This document shows positions 1-9,075 of a stretch of 64,000 nucleotides of DNA, piece after piece. The notes beneath the pieces are model-generated. The model was not told where the DNA came from, did not search any database, and worked only from the letters and a program-made list of their open reading frames with translations. Source of the stretch: Dyadobacter sp. CY345 (GTDB lineage: Bacteria; Bacteroidota; Bacteroidia; Cytophagales; Spirosomataceae); NCBI RefSeq assembly GCF_021502725.1, contig NZ_JAKFFS010000004.1:310001-374000 (forward strand), written 5' to 3'. The position numbers were made by a program, and so were the translations under genes. Positions within the stretch are counted from its first letter, which is position 1. Each line of letters begins with the position of its first letter.

Positions 1-359
1 ATGCAACGCAGCATATTTACCTCATAAACAGCAGCGTATTTTTCTTCTCTGTAAAGTGTTTCCTCGCCTTTTTCACGTTCTGCTGCAATCATGGATATCG
101 CCTCCGCCGGGCAGGCCACAGCACAAAGGCCGCAAGCTGTACAACGTTCACGCCCTTCTGCATCACGTTTTAGTATATGTCGTCCACGAAATACCGGGCC
201 GAGATATCTCTTTACCTCAGGATATTCAATGGTTACTTTCTTCTTGAAAAAGTGCTTTAGAGTAATTGCCATACCGGTCGCGATAGCGGGTAGGTAGGCG
301 CGCTCCATCAGCGTCATTTCTTTATTGCTTACTTGCTTCGAGCGATTGGTCAATTGCAT
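1..359 (-). CDS. nuoI: NADH-quinone oxidoreductase subunit I (partial)
   Basis: This is the N-terminal 119 codons of the complex I subunit that carries two [4Fe-4S] clusters and passes electrons towards NuoB; the C-terminus lies beyond the window edge. The visible part holds the first ferredoxin-type motif, CTACGLC followed by CP (Cys73, 76, 79 and 83). The Cys near codon 118 probably opens the second motif. The ATG at 359 is used; a second Met at codon 15 (MTLMER) is an alternative start. It lies 22 bases downstream of nuoH and is surely part of the same operon. Confidence 0.93.
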   Translation of the reverse strand, partial: MQLTNRSKQVSNKEMTLMERAYLPAIATGMAITLKHFFKKKVTIEYPEVKRYLGPVFRGRHILKRDAEGRERCTACGLCAVACPAEAISMIAAEREKGEETLYREEKYAAVYEVNMLRC

Positions 360-381
360 GGCAATACTAGTTTTTTGTTAC

Positions 382-1461
382 TTAGTTCAACAGAGAAGTA
401 ATAAATGGCTTTAAGAAAAGCACACTTGCTCCGGTGATGATAATATTAATAATAGCCAAAGGAATAAGTTTCTTCCAGCCCAGATTCATCAACTGGTCAT
501 AGCGGAAACGTGGAAGCGTCCACCTTACCCACATGTAAAAGAAGATAAAGAACAAAGCTTTTCCAAAGAATACACCGGTACCAATTAAGGTCGCAATATT
601 ATGGCCTGTTGTCGATCCCAGGGAAGCCGTCAGCTGATTGTAAACCCAATCCATTCCAGGGTAATTATAACCTCCAAAATAAAGTGTTGAAATAATCGCG
701 GAGGAAACGAACATGTTGATGTATTCCGCGAACAGATAAAATCCAAGTTTCATACTTCCGTACTCGGTGTGGTATCCGCCTACCAATTCCGTTTCGCATT
801 CCGGAAGGTCGAAAGGAACACGGTTACATTCTGCAAAAGAGCAGGTAAGGAAAATAATGAAACCAAGCGGCTGATAAAAAATGTTCCAGTTTCCACCATG
901 CTGCTGCGACACGATTTCGCCAAGCGATAGAGAACTGCTCATCATTAAAATTGCTATCAGGGAAAGCCCCATAGCTACCTCATAGCTAATATTCTGAGAT
1001 GCTGCACGGATTGCACCAAGCAAAGAGAATTTATTATTAGAAGCCCAGCCACCAATCATAATACCGTAAACACCAAGGGCAACTACGCCAAAAACGTATA
1101 GAATACCAATATTTGACTCGACGCCCTGAAGTACGACTTCAACGCCATCATACCGAATTGTGCTGCCAAATGGAATAACCGCACTGGCCAGTAGCGCTGT
1201 AAGCATAGCCAAACTTGGCCCTGCTATAAAAAGCCATTTGCTGGCAAGAGCCGGAATAAAATCTTCTTTAAAAAACATTTTACCCGCATCTGCAAGAGGC
1301 TGCAATAATCCGCCCGGTCCCGCTCTGTTAGGCCCCATCCGGTCCTGGATAAAACCGGCAACTTTGCGCTCGCCCCAGGTAGAGTACATCGCAATCACCA
1401 GCGTTAATACAAAAACAACCAGAATTGTTATTGTCTTGATAATAAACTCCGTTAATTCCAT
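382..1461 (-). CDS. nuoH: NADH-quinone oxidoreductase subunit H
   Basis: A 359-residue integral membrane subunit of complex I that joins the peripheral arm to the membrane arm and helps form the quinone chamber. The translation has about eight hydrophobic helices. It includes the conserved loop RVPFDLPE followed by an acidic stretch ending in GGYHTEY, typical of NuoH/ND1, and an N-terminal GERKVAGFIQDRMGPNR segment. Length matches the family (about 320-360 residues). It sits 34 bases downstream of nuoG, in the operon order G-H-I. Confidence 0.97.
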   Translation of the reverse strand: MELTEFIIKTITILVVFVLTLVIAMYSTWGERKVAGFIQDRMGPNRAGPGGLLQPLADAGKMFFKEDFIPALASKWLFIAGPSLAMLTALLASAVIPFGSTIRYDGVEVVLQGVESNIGILYVFGVVALGVYGIMIGGWASNNKFSLLGAIRAASQNISYEVAMGLSLIAILMMSSSLSLGEIVSQQHGGNWNIFYQPLGFIIFLTCSFAECNRVPFDLPECETELVGGYHTEYGSMKLGFYLFAEYINMFVSSAIISTLYFGGYNYPGMDWVYNQLTASLGSTTGHNIATLIGTGVFFGKALFFIFFYMWVRWTLPRFRYDQLMNLGWKKLIPLAIINIIITGASVLFLKPFITSLLN

Positions 1462-1495
1462 TTTTTACTTCACAGTTAAATATTGATGGCAGAAA

Positions 1496-2614
1496 TTACT
1501 TTCTGTTATCTGTTAATAGCGAACGATGATTTGCTTTATCGTTATTTTCTATGCTCTGATGACGGACCGTTTCAGCATCTGTTGTGTAATCGCGGTCGTC
1601 GTCAATTGGTTTAAACTGGGTTGCAGCAAGTTTAAGTGCAAAGTCCGGTTTCGCAATAAGATCCTTCGGATATTTATTGGCAGAAATTACTGAACTGCGT
1701 TTCACTTTTGTTGGCCCTTCAATTGTCCAGTCGCTTGTTTTCTTCCTTTCAAAACGACATGTGTTGCAAATAAACTCGTTCACTTCTCCCCACATATTCT
1801 TGCGGGCAGTGACACGGATCACTTCATCACCGCGATACCAAAGCGTAACTTTTCCACTGCATTTATCACAGTCGCAATGCGCGTCTACCGGTTTTGAGAA
1901 CCATACGCGGCTCTTGAAACGATATGTTTTGTCTGTCAAAGCACCTACCGGGCAAACGTCAATTACATTTCCTGAAAAGTCATTATCGATTGCTTTTTCG
2001 ATATAGGTACTGATCTCAGAAGCATCGCCGCGGTTCATCACGCCATGCACACGTTTGTTGGTGATTTGATCAGCAGTATAAACACACCGGTAGCAAAGTA
2101 TGCAACGCGTCATGTGAAGCTGAACAAAAGGACCAATATCTATTTTGTCGAAAGTTCTGCGATCCTCTTCGTAACGTGTTTTTGCAGAACCATGCTCAAA
2201 AGAAAAATCCTGTAAATGACATTCTCCTGCCTGGTCACAAACGGGGCAATCAAGAGGATGGTTGATCAGCAAAAACTCAACGATACTTTTACGTGTATCC
2301 AGAACAGCCGGATTCGTCGTATTTTCAACAATCATACCTTCCTGCACCTGTGTGATACAGGATGGAACAAGCTTCGGCATAGGACGCGGATCTTTTGCAG
2401 AACCAGCGGCTACGCGTACCAGACATGCACGACACTTACCGCCCGAAGTCGGAAGTGGTTTGTAATAACACATGGCAGGCGGTACCAAATGCCCCTGGCT
2501 TTCGTCAGCTTCCGCGATTTTACGAGCAGCCTGCATGATGGTCGTTCCAGGTTCAACTTCAACTTCTATACCGTCGAAGGTTATTTTAATTAACTGTGGT
2601 TTTACTTCTTCCAT
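1496..2614 (-). CDS. nuoG: NADH-quinone oxidoreductase subunit G, short form
   Basis: Iron-sulfur subunit of the complex I electron-input module. At 372 residues it is about half the length of proteobacterial NuoG and lacks the molybdopterin-oxidoreductase-like C-terminal domain. Cluster ligands are visible in order: a [2Fe-2S] set (Cys49, 61, 64, 86), the His-Cys set (His119, Cys123, 126, 132) and a [4Fe-4S] set (Cys171, 174, 177, 221). A further Cys group (247, 249, 252, 283, 286) resembles an N7-like site. The last roughly 60 residues are a polar tail without recognisable motifs. Short NuoG forms are known in Bacteroidota, so this is probably complete and not a broken gene. It begins 26 bases after the glycosyltransferase-like gene upstream. 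Confidence 0.9.
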   Translation of the reverse strand: MEEVKPQLIKITFDGIEVEVEPGTTIMQAARKIAEADESQGHLVPPAMCYYKPLPTSGGKCRACLVRVAAGSAKDPRPMPKLVPSCITQVQEGMIVENTTNPAVLDTRKSIVEFLLINHPLDCPVCDQAGECHLQDFSFEHGSAKTRYEEDRRTFDKIDIGPFVQLHMTRCILCYRCVYTADQITNKRVHGVMNRGDASEISTYIEKAIDNDFSGNVIDVCPVGALTDKTYRFKSRVWFSKPVDAHCDCDKCSGKVTLWYRGDEVIRVTARKNMWGEVNEFICNTCRFERKKTSDWTIEGPTKVKRSSVISANKYPKDLIAKPDFALKLAATQFKPIDDDRDYTTDAETVRHQSIENNDKANHRSLLTDNRK

Positions 2615-2640
2615 ATCAAGACTTCTCTAAATCGTCTTCG

Positions 2641-4179
2641 TTATTTTAATCTATAAACCTTATATCCGTGAATGTCTTTTTCCAACATGTAATCGTTCAG
2701 ATTAAATGTGTAGTCAAAGGCGTACAGATATGGGGGACTATTTTTATCGAGTACCAAATACCGTATTTTTTTCTCTTTCACTAAATCATAAAAGCCGCTG
2801 AAATCAAATCTTTTGGCCTCATGCAAAAAGCGTACTTCCGTATCCTGATAAGCCAGTAAATGCTTAAAAAGCATGTGTTGTAAAAGCCATCCGCGGAAAT
2901 CTTCACCGCCCGAAATCACAACTTTTTCATCTTTTCCAATATGAGCAAGGACGTATTTTTTTACATCGTTCTGCTGCATATAATCTGATTTATATTTTTC
3001 CAGATTAGTATTATAATACTTCTCCATTTGCTGGCCGGTGAAATATAACATTGTCATACCGACCATGGCAGGGAATAAATAATTTGCTAACGACGACTTT
3101 GTTACAGCCAGGTTTTCATTATAAAAGTAATAAAATATCCCTAGTAACCCTACGTATGCATACTCATGATAATATCCGACTGCGGCCCCGTGTTTAAATG
3201 CTGTTGCTGTTGCAAAGCCGAAGAACAGAAATGTCGAAAGTGACAGAAATATTCTTTTAGGGTCTGCGGCGTATACCAGCCATTTTAAGTTAATTACAAA
3301 ACTAACTGTAATAAACAGGCTCATCGCCGGAACTACATAGCGGTAGGTATAGGCGTAAAACCATCCAGGAACGATTGGAAGCTGCAAACTTCCAAACAAA
3401 TTGTCGTAAAATACTTTAAACTCTAACTGGCTGAAAATTAATGTAAATACAGTGAACAATAATGCTAATGTTCCTGCAATTTTAACCAATGACGCCCACT
3501 GGAATCTATAAAAGAAATATCCCAGCAATACGATGCTATGGATCAGTGCGCTTTGTTTTGTAAAAAATGCAACAACAGCCAAAAAGGCGGCCAGCACAAA
3601 ATATTTATTCCATTCCTCTTTCTGTTCAAGTGCTTTAAATATTACATGAATATATAAAACGGTAAACAGGAACAGCAGACTATCTATTCTGGAATTGGTG
3701 AGATGCCACTCCTGAAGCTGGCCAAAGAGCAGACAACAAAAAATGACACTCAGTAACTTCGAAACTTTTATAAATCTCCTGACCGTGAAATAGGCAACGA
3801 TCATGGAAATAGAAACAAGAACAAAAGATATAAACCGGCTTAAAAATTGTATCCTGTAAATATCCGTAGGATCCCAATTTAGCAACTGATATGTCTTGCC
3901 AACAAGGTAATAATATAAAGGCGCGTACTGTACAATCCAAAAAGGCGGAACCTCAGGATTTCTGTAAAGTGGCTGATTATCCGCTACAATTTGAATTCCA
4001 AAAGTTGTACCCCGTTCACTACCTGATATGTCCGGGTGATAACTTAATATAAATACTCCTTTGATATAGAGCATTATAACAGTACAGACAATACAAAATG
4101 CAAAAGTTAAAGGGTACGCGTTATTCCTTATAAAATTGTAAACCGGCCTTATAAATAATTGCATATTGGAAATTTTCAC
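2641..4179 (-). CDS. GT-C-like multi-pass membrane protein inside the nuo operon
   Basis: A 512-residue protein with roughly 10-12 hydrophobic helices, starting with a short cytoplasmic segment and TM1 at about residues 21-45. The first large loop has an acidic HPDISGSE segment followed by QPLYRNPEVPP and a YAPLYYYLVG stretch. This is the pattern of GT39/ArnT-like lipid-linked sugar transferases (acidic loop, 'PLY...PP' and aromatic helix start). The C-terminal ~110 residues are soluble and probably periplasmic. Donor and acceptor cannot be told from sequence. It lies between nuoF and nuoG on the same strand, 92 bases after nuoF and only 26 before nuoG. The DNA looks richer in A+T than the flanking nuo genes. 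It has no role in complex I known to me, so it is probably an insertion. Confidence 0.7.
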   Translation of the reverse strand: MKISNMQLFIRPVYNFIRNNAYPLTFAFCIVCTVIMLYIKGVFILSYHPDISGSERGTTFGIQIVADNQPLYRNPEVPPFWIVQYAPLYYYLVGKTYQLLNWDPTDIYRIQFLSRFISFVLVSISMIVAYFTVRRFIKVSKLLSVIFCCLLFGQLQEWHLTNSRIDSLLFLFTVLYIHVIFKALEQKEEWNKYFVLAAFLAVVAFFTKQSALIHSIVLLGYFFYRFQWASLVKIAGTLALLFTVFTLIFSQLEFKVFYDNLFGSLQLPIVPGWFYAYTYRYVVPAMSLFITVSFVINLKWLVYAADPKRIFLSLSTFLFFGFATATAFKHGAAVGYYHEYAYVGLLGIFYYFYNENLAVTKSSLANYLFPAMVGMTMLYFTGQQMEKYYNTNLEKYKSDYMQQNDVKKYVLAHIGKDEKVVISGGEDFRGWLLQHMLFKHLLAYQDTEVRFLHEAKRFDFSGFYDLVKEKKIRYLVLDKNSPPYLYAFDYTFNLNDYMLEKDIHGYKVYRLK

Positions 4180-4271
4180 ATCATCCGGAACATTCCGGCC
4201 CGACTCACCAAGGTATCAGAGAATCAGTTTATGGTGTATAATAATTCTTTCTAGGTTAACTAAAATACCTG

Positions 4272-5609
4272 TCAGGCTAAAACTGCACCCATAAATACAG
4301 CTCCTGGTTGGGAAGCTTCATGCGGGTTGGTGATATGCCATTCAAATTCATCACGGAAATGACGGATTGCGCTGGCAACTGGCCAGGCAGCTGCATCGCC
4401 CAACGGACAAATTGTATTTCCTTCTATTTTTTTGGCAACATCAACAAGCAGATCGATGTCATGCATACTTCCGTGGCCATGTTCGATGCGGTGAAGCACT
4501 TTTTCCATCCATCCCGTTCCTTCACGGCAAGGACTGCACTGTCCGCATGATTCATGATGATAAAAACGAGAAAAATTCCATGTGTTACGGACGATACAGG
4601 CAGTTTCATCAAAAACGATAAAACCTCCTGAACCCAGCATAGTACCCGTTGCAAAACCTCCGTCTGACAAGGATTCATAACTCATCAGACGATCCTCGCC
4701 GGCAGCAGTCTTGGTAATTAAATGCGCTGGAAGAATAGGAACAGACGAACCACCTGCAACCAGTGCTTTTAAATAATGTCCTTTCCGTACCCCGCCACAG
4801 TATTCATCGGAATTAAGAAATTCATCAACACTTACGCCCAGTTCAATTTCATAAACACCAGGTTTCTGAATATGGCCTGAGGCAGAAATAAGTTTTGTTC
4901 CCGTGCTACGCCCGATTCCTATCGCTGCATAGGCATCACCTCCATTGTTGATTACCCATGGCATATTGGAAATTGACTCTACATTATTTACCACAGTAGG
5001 ACTTTGATAAAGTCCTTTTACAGCTGGGAATGGTGGTTTATTACGAGGATTTCCTCTTTTTCCTTCCAAAGATTCCAACAAAGCAGTTTCTTCTCCGCAG
5101 ATGTAGGCACCGCCACCTGGCTGTACCACAAGTTCAAGATCGTAACCGCTTCCTAATATATTTTTACCAAGAAAACCATTTGCTTTCGCTTCCTCAATGG
5201 CTTTTTCGAGGATACGGATCACATACATAAGCTCACCGCGCACATATATGAACGACTTGTTAGCGCCCAAAGCAAAGCTGGAAACGATCATTCCTTCAAT
5301 AAGCAGGTGAGGAATGCATTTCATCAAATGGTGGTCTTTGAAAGTACCAGGCTCAGACTCATCTGCGTTGCAAACCAAGTAACGCGGAACGCCCTCTGGT
5401 TTTGCCAAAAAGCCCCATTTCATTCCCATTGGAAATCCAGCACCTCCACGTCCGCGGATTCCGGATTTTTTTGCTTCTTCCACAACTTCCTCAGGAGTCA
5501 TGGTTTTTATTACTTTTTCAACAGCTGAATAACCTCCCTGTTTGCGGTAAACCTCAAAGGTTTCAATACCTGGGACGTTAATGTGCTCCGTTAATATTTT
5601 TATAGCCAT
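4272..5609 (-). CDS. nuoF: NADH-quinone oxidoreductase subunit F
   Basis: The NADH-oxidising, FMN-binding subunit of complex I (445 residues). The glycine-rich FMN/NADH site GRGGAGFP lies at residues 53-60, and a second glycine-rich segment PGGGAYICGEE at about 164-174. The [4Fe-4S] ligands are Cys355, 358, 361 (SCGQCSPC) and Cys401 (ICPLGD). Length is normal. It follows nuoE by 24 bases. Downstream the operon is interrupted by a membrane glycosyltransferase-like gene before nuoG. Confidence 0.97.
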   Translation of the reverse strand: MAIKILTEHINVPGIETFEVYRKQGGYSAVEKVIKTMTPEEVVEEAKKSGIRGRGGAGFPMGMKWGFLAKPEGVPRYLVCNADESEPGTFKDHHLMKCIPHLLIEGMIVSSFALGANKSFIYVRGELMYVIRILEKAIEEAKANGFLGKNILGSGYDLELVVQPGGGAYICGEETALLESLEGKRGNPRNKPPFPAVKGLYQSPTVVNNVESISNMPWVINNGGDAYAAIGIGRSTGTKLISASGHIQKPGVYEIELGVSVDEFLNSDEYCGGVRKGHYLKALVAGGSSVPILPAHLITKTAAGEDRLMSYESLSDGGFATGTMLGSGGFIVFDETACIVRNTWNFSRFYHHESCGQCSPCREGTGWMEKVLHRIEHGHGSMHDIDLLVDVAKKIEGNTICPLGDAAAWPVASAIRHFRDEFEWHITNPHEASQPGAVFMGAVLA

Positions 5610-5633
5610 TTCGGGATACGATTTTTAAAAGGC

Positions 5634-6164
5634 TTATTTGCTTAATTCTTCGATGATCTCATCAACGCGCTCGCGTGTCAGATTCATGTAAAACTTCTCA
5701 CGAATCTGGAAAACCGGGCCCCAGCCGCAAGCAGCAAGGCATTCAACTTCTTTCAAGGTAAACAAACCGTCAGGCGTCGTTTGCCCGGCCTGAATACCAA
5801 GTTTTTGTTTCAGATAATCATATATTTCTTCACCGCCCATAAGACAGCAAGGACCTGTACGACAATATTCGATCACGTGTTTTCCAACCGCGTCAAGGTG
5901 ATACATGGTGTAAAATGTAGCTACCTCATATACTTCAACCGGTTCAATACTTAGTAATTCTGCAACATGATCCATCACTTCACTGCTAACCCATCCCCAT
6001 TGTTCCTGGGCAACGTGTAGAACAGGCAGAAGAGCCGACTTTTGACGGCCCTCAGGATAACGTGCAATGATTTCTTTTACTTTCGCCAGTCGTTCCGGAG
6101 TAAACGCAACGGGATTCGGTGTTTCAGTCATTTCTTTAATACGATCTTTTGAAAAATCAAACAA
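5634..6164 (-). CDS. nuoE: NADH-quinone oxidoreductase subunit E
   Basis: The thioredoxin-fold [2Fe-2S] subunit paired with NuoF in complex I, 176 residues. Ligands are Cys101, Cys106, Cys142 and Cys146 (CRTGPC and CLAAC), with the usual helical N-terminal half. The first ATG leaves 11 bases after nuoD. A second Met at codon 12 (MTETPN) at 6131 is an equally possible start, and the family alignment would begin just after it. Confidence 0.96.
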   Translation of the reverse strand: MFDFSKDRIKEMTETPNPVAFTPERLAKVKEIIARYPEGRQKSALLPVLHVAQEQWGWVSSEVMDHVAELLSIEPVEVYEVATFYTMYHLDAVGKHVIEYCRTGPCCLMGGEEIYDYLKQKLGIQAGQTTPDGLFTLKEVECLAACGWGPVFQIREKFYMNLTRERVDEIIEELSK

Positions 6165-6175
6165 TCAATCTGATT

Positions 6176-7402
6176 TTATGCGTCCAATTCTCCTGCAATA
6201 ACGTTCAGGCTACTCATGGTAAGAATAGCATCTGAAAGCGTGCTTCCTTTGCACATTTCAGGAAAGGCCTGATAATATATAAAACTTGGGCGACGGAAAT
6301 GCAGACGATACGGTGCTCGTCCGCCATCGCTGATCAGGTAAAAACCCAGCTCTCCGTTACCGCCTTCAACAGCATGATAAACTTCACCGATCGGCGCATC
6401 TATTTCTCCCATCACAATTTTGAAATGGTAGATAAGTGCCTCCATGTTATTATAAACCTCTTTTTTGGGAGGAAGATAATATTCTGGGGTATCGGCATAA
6501 TATGGTCCTTCGGGAAGATTTTCCAAAGCCTGCTCAACAATTTTCAGACTCTGCCACATTTCTTCCATACGAACATTGTAACGGTCAAATGTATCACCGC
6601 TTTGTCCCACTGGAATGCTGAAATCAAAATCTTCATACGAAGAATATGGCTCCATTACACGCACATCATAATCCAGACCAGCTGCACGCAAGTTAGGACC
6701 AGTAAAACCATAGGAAAGTGCACGTTCTAGTGAAATTGGTCCCACGTTAATAACCCTATCCATAAAAATACGGTTACGGCTCATCAGTTTTTCAAACTCA
6801 CGAAGAACTGGCGGGAACGTTTTTATGAATTCACGGATTTTGCGAAGTGCTGTCGACGACAAATCACGCTCCATACCACCGATACGGCCCATGTTTGTAG
6901 TTAATCGCGCTCCACAGACTTCTTCGTAGATTTCATATATATCCTCACGTTTTTGCATTACGTAAAGGAAACCTGAAAACGCGCCTGAATCCACACCCAA
7001 AATACTGTTGCAGATCAAGTGGTCAGAAATTCTTGCAAGTTCCATCATAATGACGCGGATATATTGCGCACGTTTTGGAACCTGGATCTGCAGAAACTTC
7101 TCCATCGTCATATGCCAGCCGAAATTATTGATCGGTGAGGAGCAATAATTCATACGATCTGTAAGCGTCGTAATCTGGTAAAATGGACGCCTTTCAGCAA
7201 TTTTTTCGAAAGCTCTGTGTATGTAACCTATGGTTTGCTCACCGGAAACGATTTTTTCACCATCCATCTGAAGGATGTTCTGAAAAATACCGTGGGTCGC
7301 CGGGTGGGTAGGGCCAAGGTTTAGGGTAGTAAGTTCCTCGATCAGTTCAGGTAATTCTGATTGGGAAGGAACATTATGAGGTAATAATTCGATATCTGCC
7401 AT
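6176..7402 (-). CDS. nuoD: NADH-quinone oxidoreductase subunit D
   Basis: The 49-kDa-type subunit of complex I that lines the quinone site together with NuoB; 408 residues, full length. The N-terminal LGPTHPATHG motif carries the His loop of the quinone pocket, and the protein ends with the conserved ...GELDA tail. NuoC and NuoD are separate genes here, not fused as in E. coli. It lies 23 bases downstream of nuoC. Confidence 0.98.
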   Translation of the reverse strand: MADIELLPHNVPSQSELPELIEELTTLNLGPTHPATHGIFQNILQMDGEKIVSGEQTIGYIHRAFEKIAERRPFYQITTLTDRMNYCSSPINNFGWHMTMEKFLQIQVPKRAQYIRVIMMELARISDHLICNSILGVDSGAFSGFLYVMQKREDIYEIYEEVCGARLTTNMGRIGGMERDLSSTALRKIREFIKTFPPVLREFEKLMSRNRIFMDRVINVGPISLERALSYGFTGPNLRAAGLDYDVRVMEPYSSYEDFDFSIPVGQSGDTFDRYNVRMEEMWQSLKIVEQALENLPEGPYYADTPEYYLPPKKEVYNNMEALIYHFKIVMGEIDAPIGEVYHAVEGGNGELGFYLISDGGRAPYRLHFRRPSFIYYQAFPEMCKGSTLSDAILTMSSLNVIAGELDA

Positions 7403-7425
7403 AACTTACTCTTTTCCTTATAGGA

Positions 7426-7926
7426 TCAACGACCAAAAAGCGCATCAATTTTATCTTCGCGCGTAGCATCTTCCAAAGCATATTCCTTACGCATTGGAAA
7501 ATAATCCATTTCCTCAATATTCAGAATACGGACAAGGTTCGGATGTCCGTCAAAAAGAATGCCGTAAAAGTCGTAAGTCTCACGCTCCATCCAGTTTGCA
7601 CTAGCATATAGCCCAGTCGCAGTAGGAATATGGATATCTGCTTCGGAAATAAATACTTTTATACGGATCCTGAAATTGTGAATGAAGCTATGCAGGTGAT
7701 AAACCACAGCAAATTCTTTTCCCTCATTATCAGGGTAGTGAACTCCTGTAATGTCTGTAAGGAAATTAATCTGATATGTTTTGTGCTGATTTAAAAATTC
7801 CAGCATTGAAATAATCTCTTCACGTGTTGTGGAGAGTGTTAAAAAACCGTAAGGTTCTTCAAAATCAAATACCTGATCACCAAATTTCCCAAGTAGCTCT
7901 TCGGCTACCTCCTGATTGCTTAGCAT
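7426..7926 (-). CDS. nuoC: NADH-quinone oxidoreductase subunit C
   Basis: The 30-kDa-type subunit of complex I, 166 residues. The C-terminal part has the family signature region, ERETYDFYGILFDGHPNL followed by the RI...Y...PMRKEY pattern. It is unfused to NuoD. It lies 7 bases after nuoB, which suggests translational coupling. Confidence 0.96.
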   Translation of the reverse strand: MLSNQEVAEELLGKFGDQVFDFEEPYGFLTLSTTREEIISMLEFLNQHKTYQINFLTDITGVHYPDNEGKEFAVVYHLHSFIHNFRIRIKVFISEADIHIPTATGLYASANWMERETYDFYGILFDGHPNLVRILNIEEMDYFPMRKEYALEDATREDKIDALFGR

Positions 7927-7933
7927 AGGGTAC

Positions 7934-8476
7934 TTATTGAATATTATAGGATGCTAGAAGTTCCTGATATTCGTCGGTATTTCTGCGACGAAGTTTTTCG
8001 TTTTGCGCCAGTTTCTGTATTCCCATCAACCCATCGATAATTTGTTCCGGGCGGGGAGGACATCCTGGTACGTAGATATCAACCGGAATAATGCGGTCGA
8101 TACCCTGCAAAACGCTGTATGTATCGAAAATTCCGCCGCTTGATGCGCAAGCTCCAACCGCCAAAACCCAGCGTGGTTCTGCCATCTGAAGATAAACCTG
8201 TTTTACAACAGGTGCCATTTTCTTTGCAATTGTTCCCATCACCATCAGCAAATCAGCCTGGCGTGGTGAGAAACTTGGACGTTCCGATCCGAAACGTGAT
8301 ATATCATAATGAGCACCCATGGTTGCCATGAATTCAATACCACAGCAAGATGTTGCAAATGGTAAAGGCCAAAGTGAATAACTTCTTGCAAGACCAATTG
8401 CTTCATCGAATGAAGTTGCAAAAAATCCTGAACCGCTATGTCCTTCTGGTGCTTCCGCTATCGTTACTGCTTTCAT
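7934..8476 (-). CDS. nuoB: NADH-quinone oxidoreductase subunit B
   Basis: Carries the terminal [4Fe-4S] cluster N2 of complex I, which reduces quinone. In 180 residues the ligands Cys44, Cys45 (SCCGIEF), Cys110 (GACASSGG) and Cys139 (PGCPPRPE) are all present. The N-terminus has about 20 extra residues before the conserved core. Second gene of the operon, 28 bases after nuoA. Confidence 0.98.
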   Translation of the reverse strand: MKAVTIAEAPEGHSGSGFFATSFDEAIGLARSYSLWPLPFATSCCGIEFMATMGAHYDISRFGSERPSFSPRQADLLMVMGTIAKKMAPVVKQVYLQMAEPRWVLAVGACASSGGIFDTYSVLQGIDRIIPVDIYVPGCPPRPEQIIDGLMGIQKLAQNEKLRRRNTDEYQELLASYNIQ

Positions 8477-8504
8477 AATCTATCGGATTATAATGTTTTA
8501 TAAT

Positions 8505-8879
8505 CTAGTCTTCCCAATTCAAAACGCCTTTGCGGATGATATAGTAAAATCCGGAAAGAAGTAGTGCCATAAACAATAACATTTCTACAAACCCAAACAT
8601 TCCCAATTCTTTAAAATTGACAGCCCAGGGATACATAAATATTACTTCGACATCGAAAAGAACAAAGAGAATAGCTACTAAGAAATATTTAACTGAAATC
8701 GGTGTCCTGGCGTCACCAACAGACTCAATTCCGCATTCAAAAGGATCATCCTTTAATTTGCTTTTACGGCTTGGTCCTATCATGTGCGTTACAATCATCG
8801 TGCCTCCGATAAAACCGGCAGCCAGAAGAAACTGAACGATAATTGGCAAATAGTCAGAAGGAAGATAGTTATTATTCAT
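8505..8879 (-). CDS. nuoA: NADH-quinone oxidoreductase subunit A
   Basis: First gene of the complex I operon: a 124-residue membrane subunit with three hydrophobic helices (about residues 10-32, 63-85 and 92-115). Between helices 1 and 2 lies the loop with the conserved PFECGIES motif. A good Bacteroidota-type promoter lies about 75-105 bases upstream of its ATG. Confidence 0.96.
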   Translation of the reverse strand: MNNNYLPSDYLPIIVQFLLAAGFIGGTMIVTHMIGPSRKSKLKDDPFECGIESVGDARTPISVKYFLVAILFVLFDVEVIFMYPWAVNFKELGMFGFVEMLLFMALLLSGFYYIIRKGVLNWED

Positions 8880-8953
8880 TGATTTTTAATTTCAATATAT
8901 GTTCTGCTATTAGAATCCAAAGGGTTTTACGCCAAGGAAAACTTTATTACTGT

Positions 8954-8985
8954 CAAAATTAGCCTTTGCAAATTTATCAATCAAA
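8954..8985 (-). promoter_or_regulatory. Predicted promoter of the nuo operon
   Basis: On the minus strand a TTTG (-33 element, 8982-8985) is followed after 20 bases by TAATTTTG (8954-8961). This is an exact match to the Bacteroidota -7 consensus TAnnTTTG at a normal spacing. Transcription would start near 8947 and give a leader of about 70 bases before nuoA. It was found by eye. Confidence 0.6.
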
Positions 8986-9020
8986 TTCTTTAAGTCTTCT
9001 TTTACCTAATTAGTATCATA

Positions 9021-9060
9021 CTAAATAAGCCACGATTGCTCGCGGCTTATTTAGTGATTT
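9021..9060. terminator. Hairpin terminator after the SASA esterase gene
   Basis: A perfect 11-bp stem (CTAAATAAGCC at 9021-9031 pairing with 9044-9054) encloses a 12-base loop. It lies just downstream of the minus-strand gene ending at 9076. The T-run (TGATTTTTT) is on the plus-strand 3' side, so on the minus strand termination would rest mainly on the stem. Confidence 0.6.
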
Positions 9061-9075
9061 TTTAAGAAAAAATAG

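Noticed and set aside
2216..2593. Plus-strand open frame of 125 codons inside nuoG
   Set aside because: It is antisense to a clear conserved gene and its translation has no recognisable domain.
4185..4198. CCGGAACATTCCGG palindrome upstream of the GT-C-like gene as a terminator for nuoF
   Set aside because: The loop would be too small for a full stem and no T-run follows; it could be a protein-binding site, but evidence is thin.
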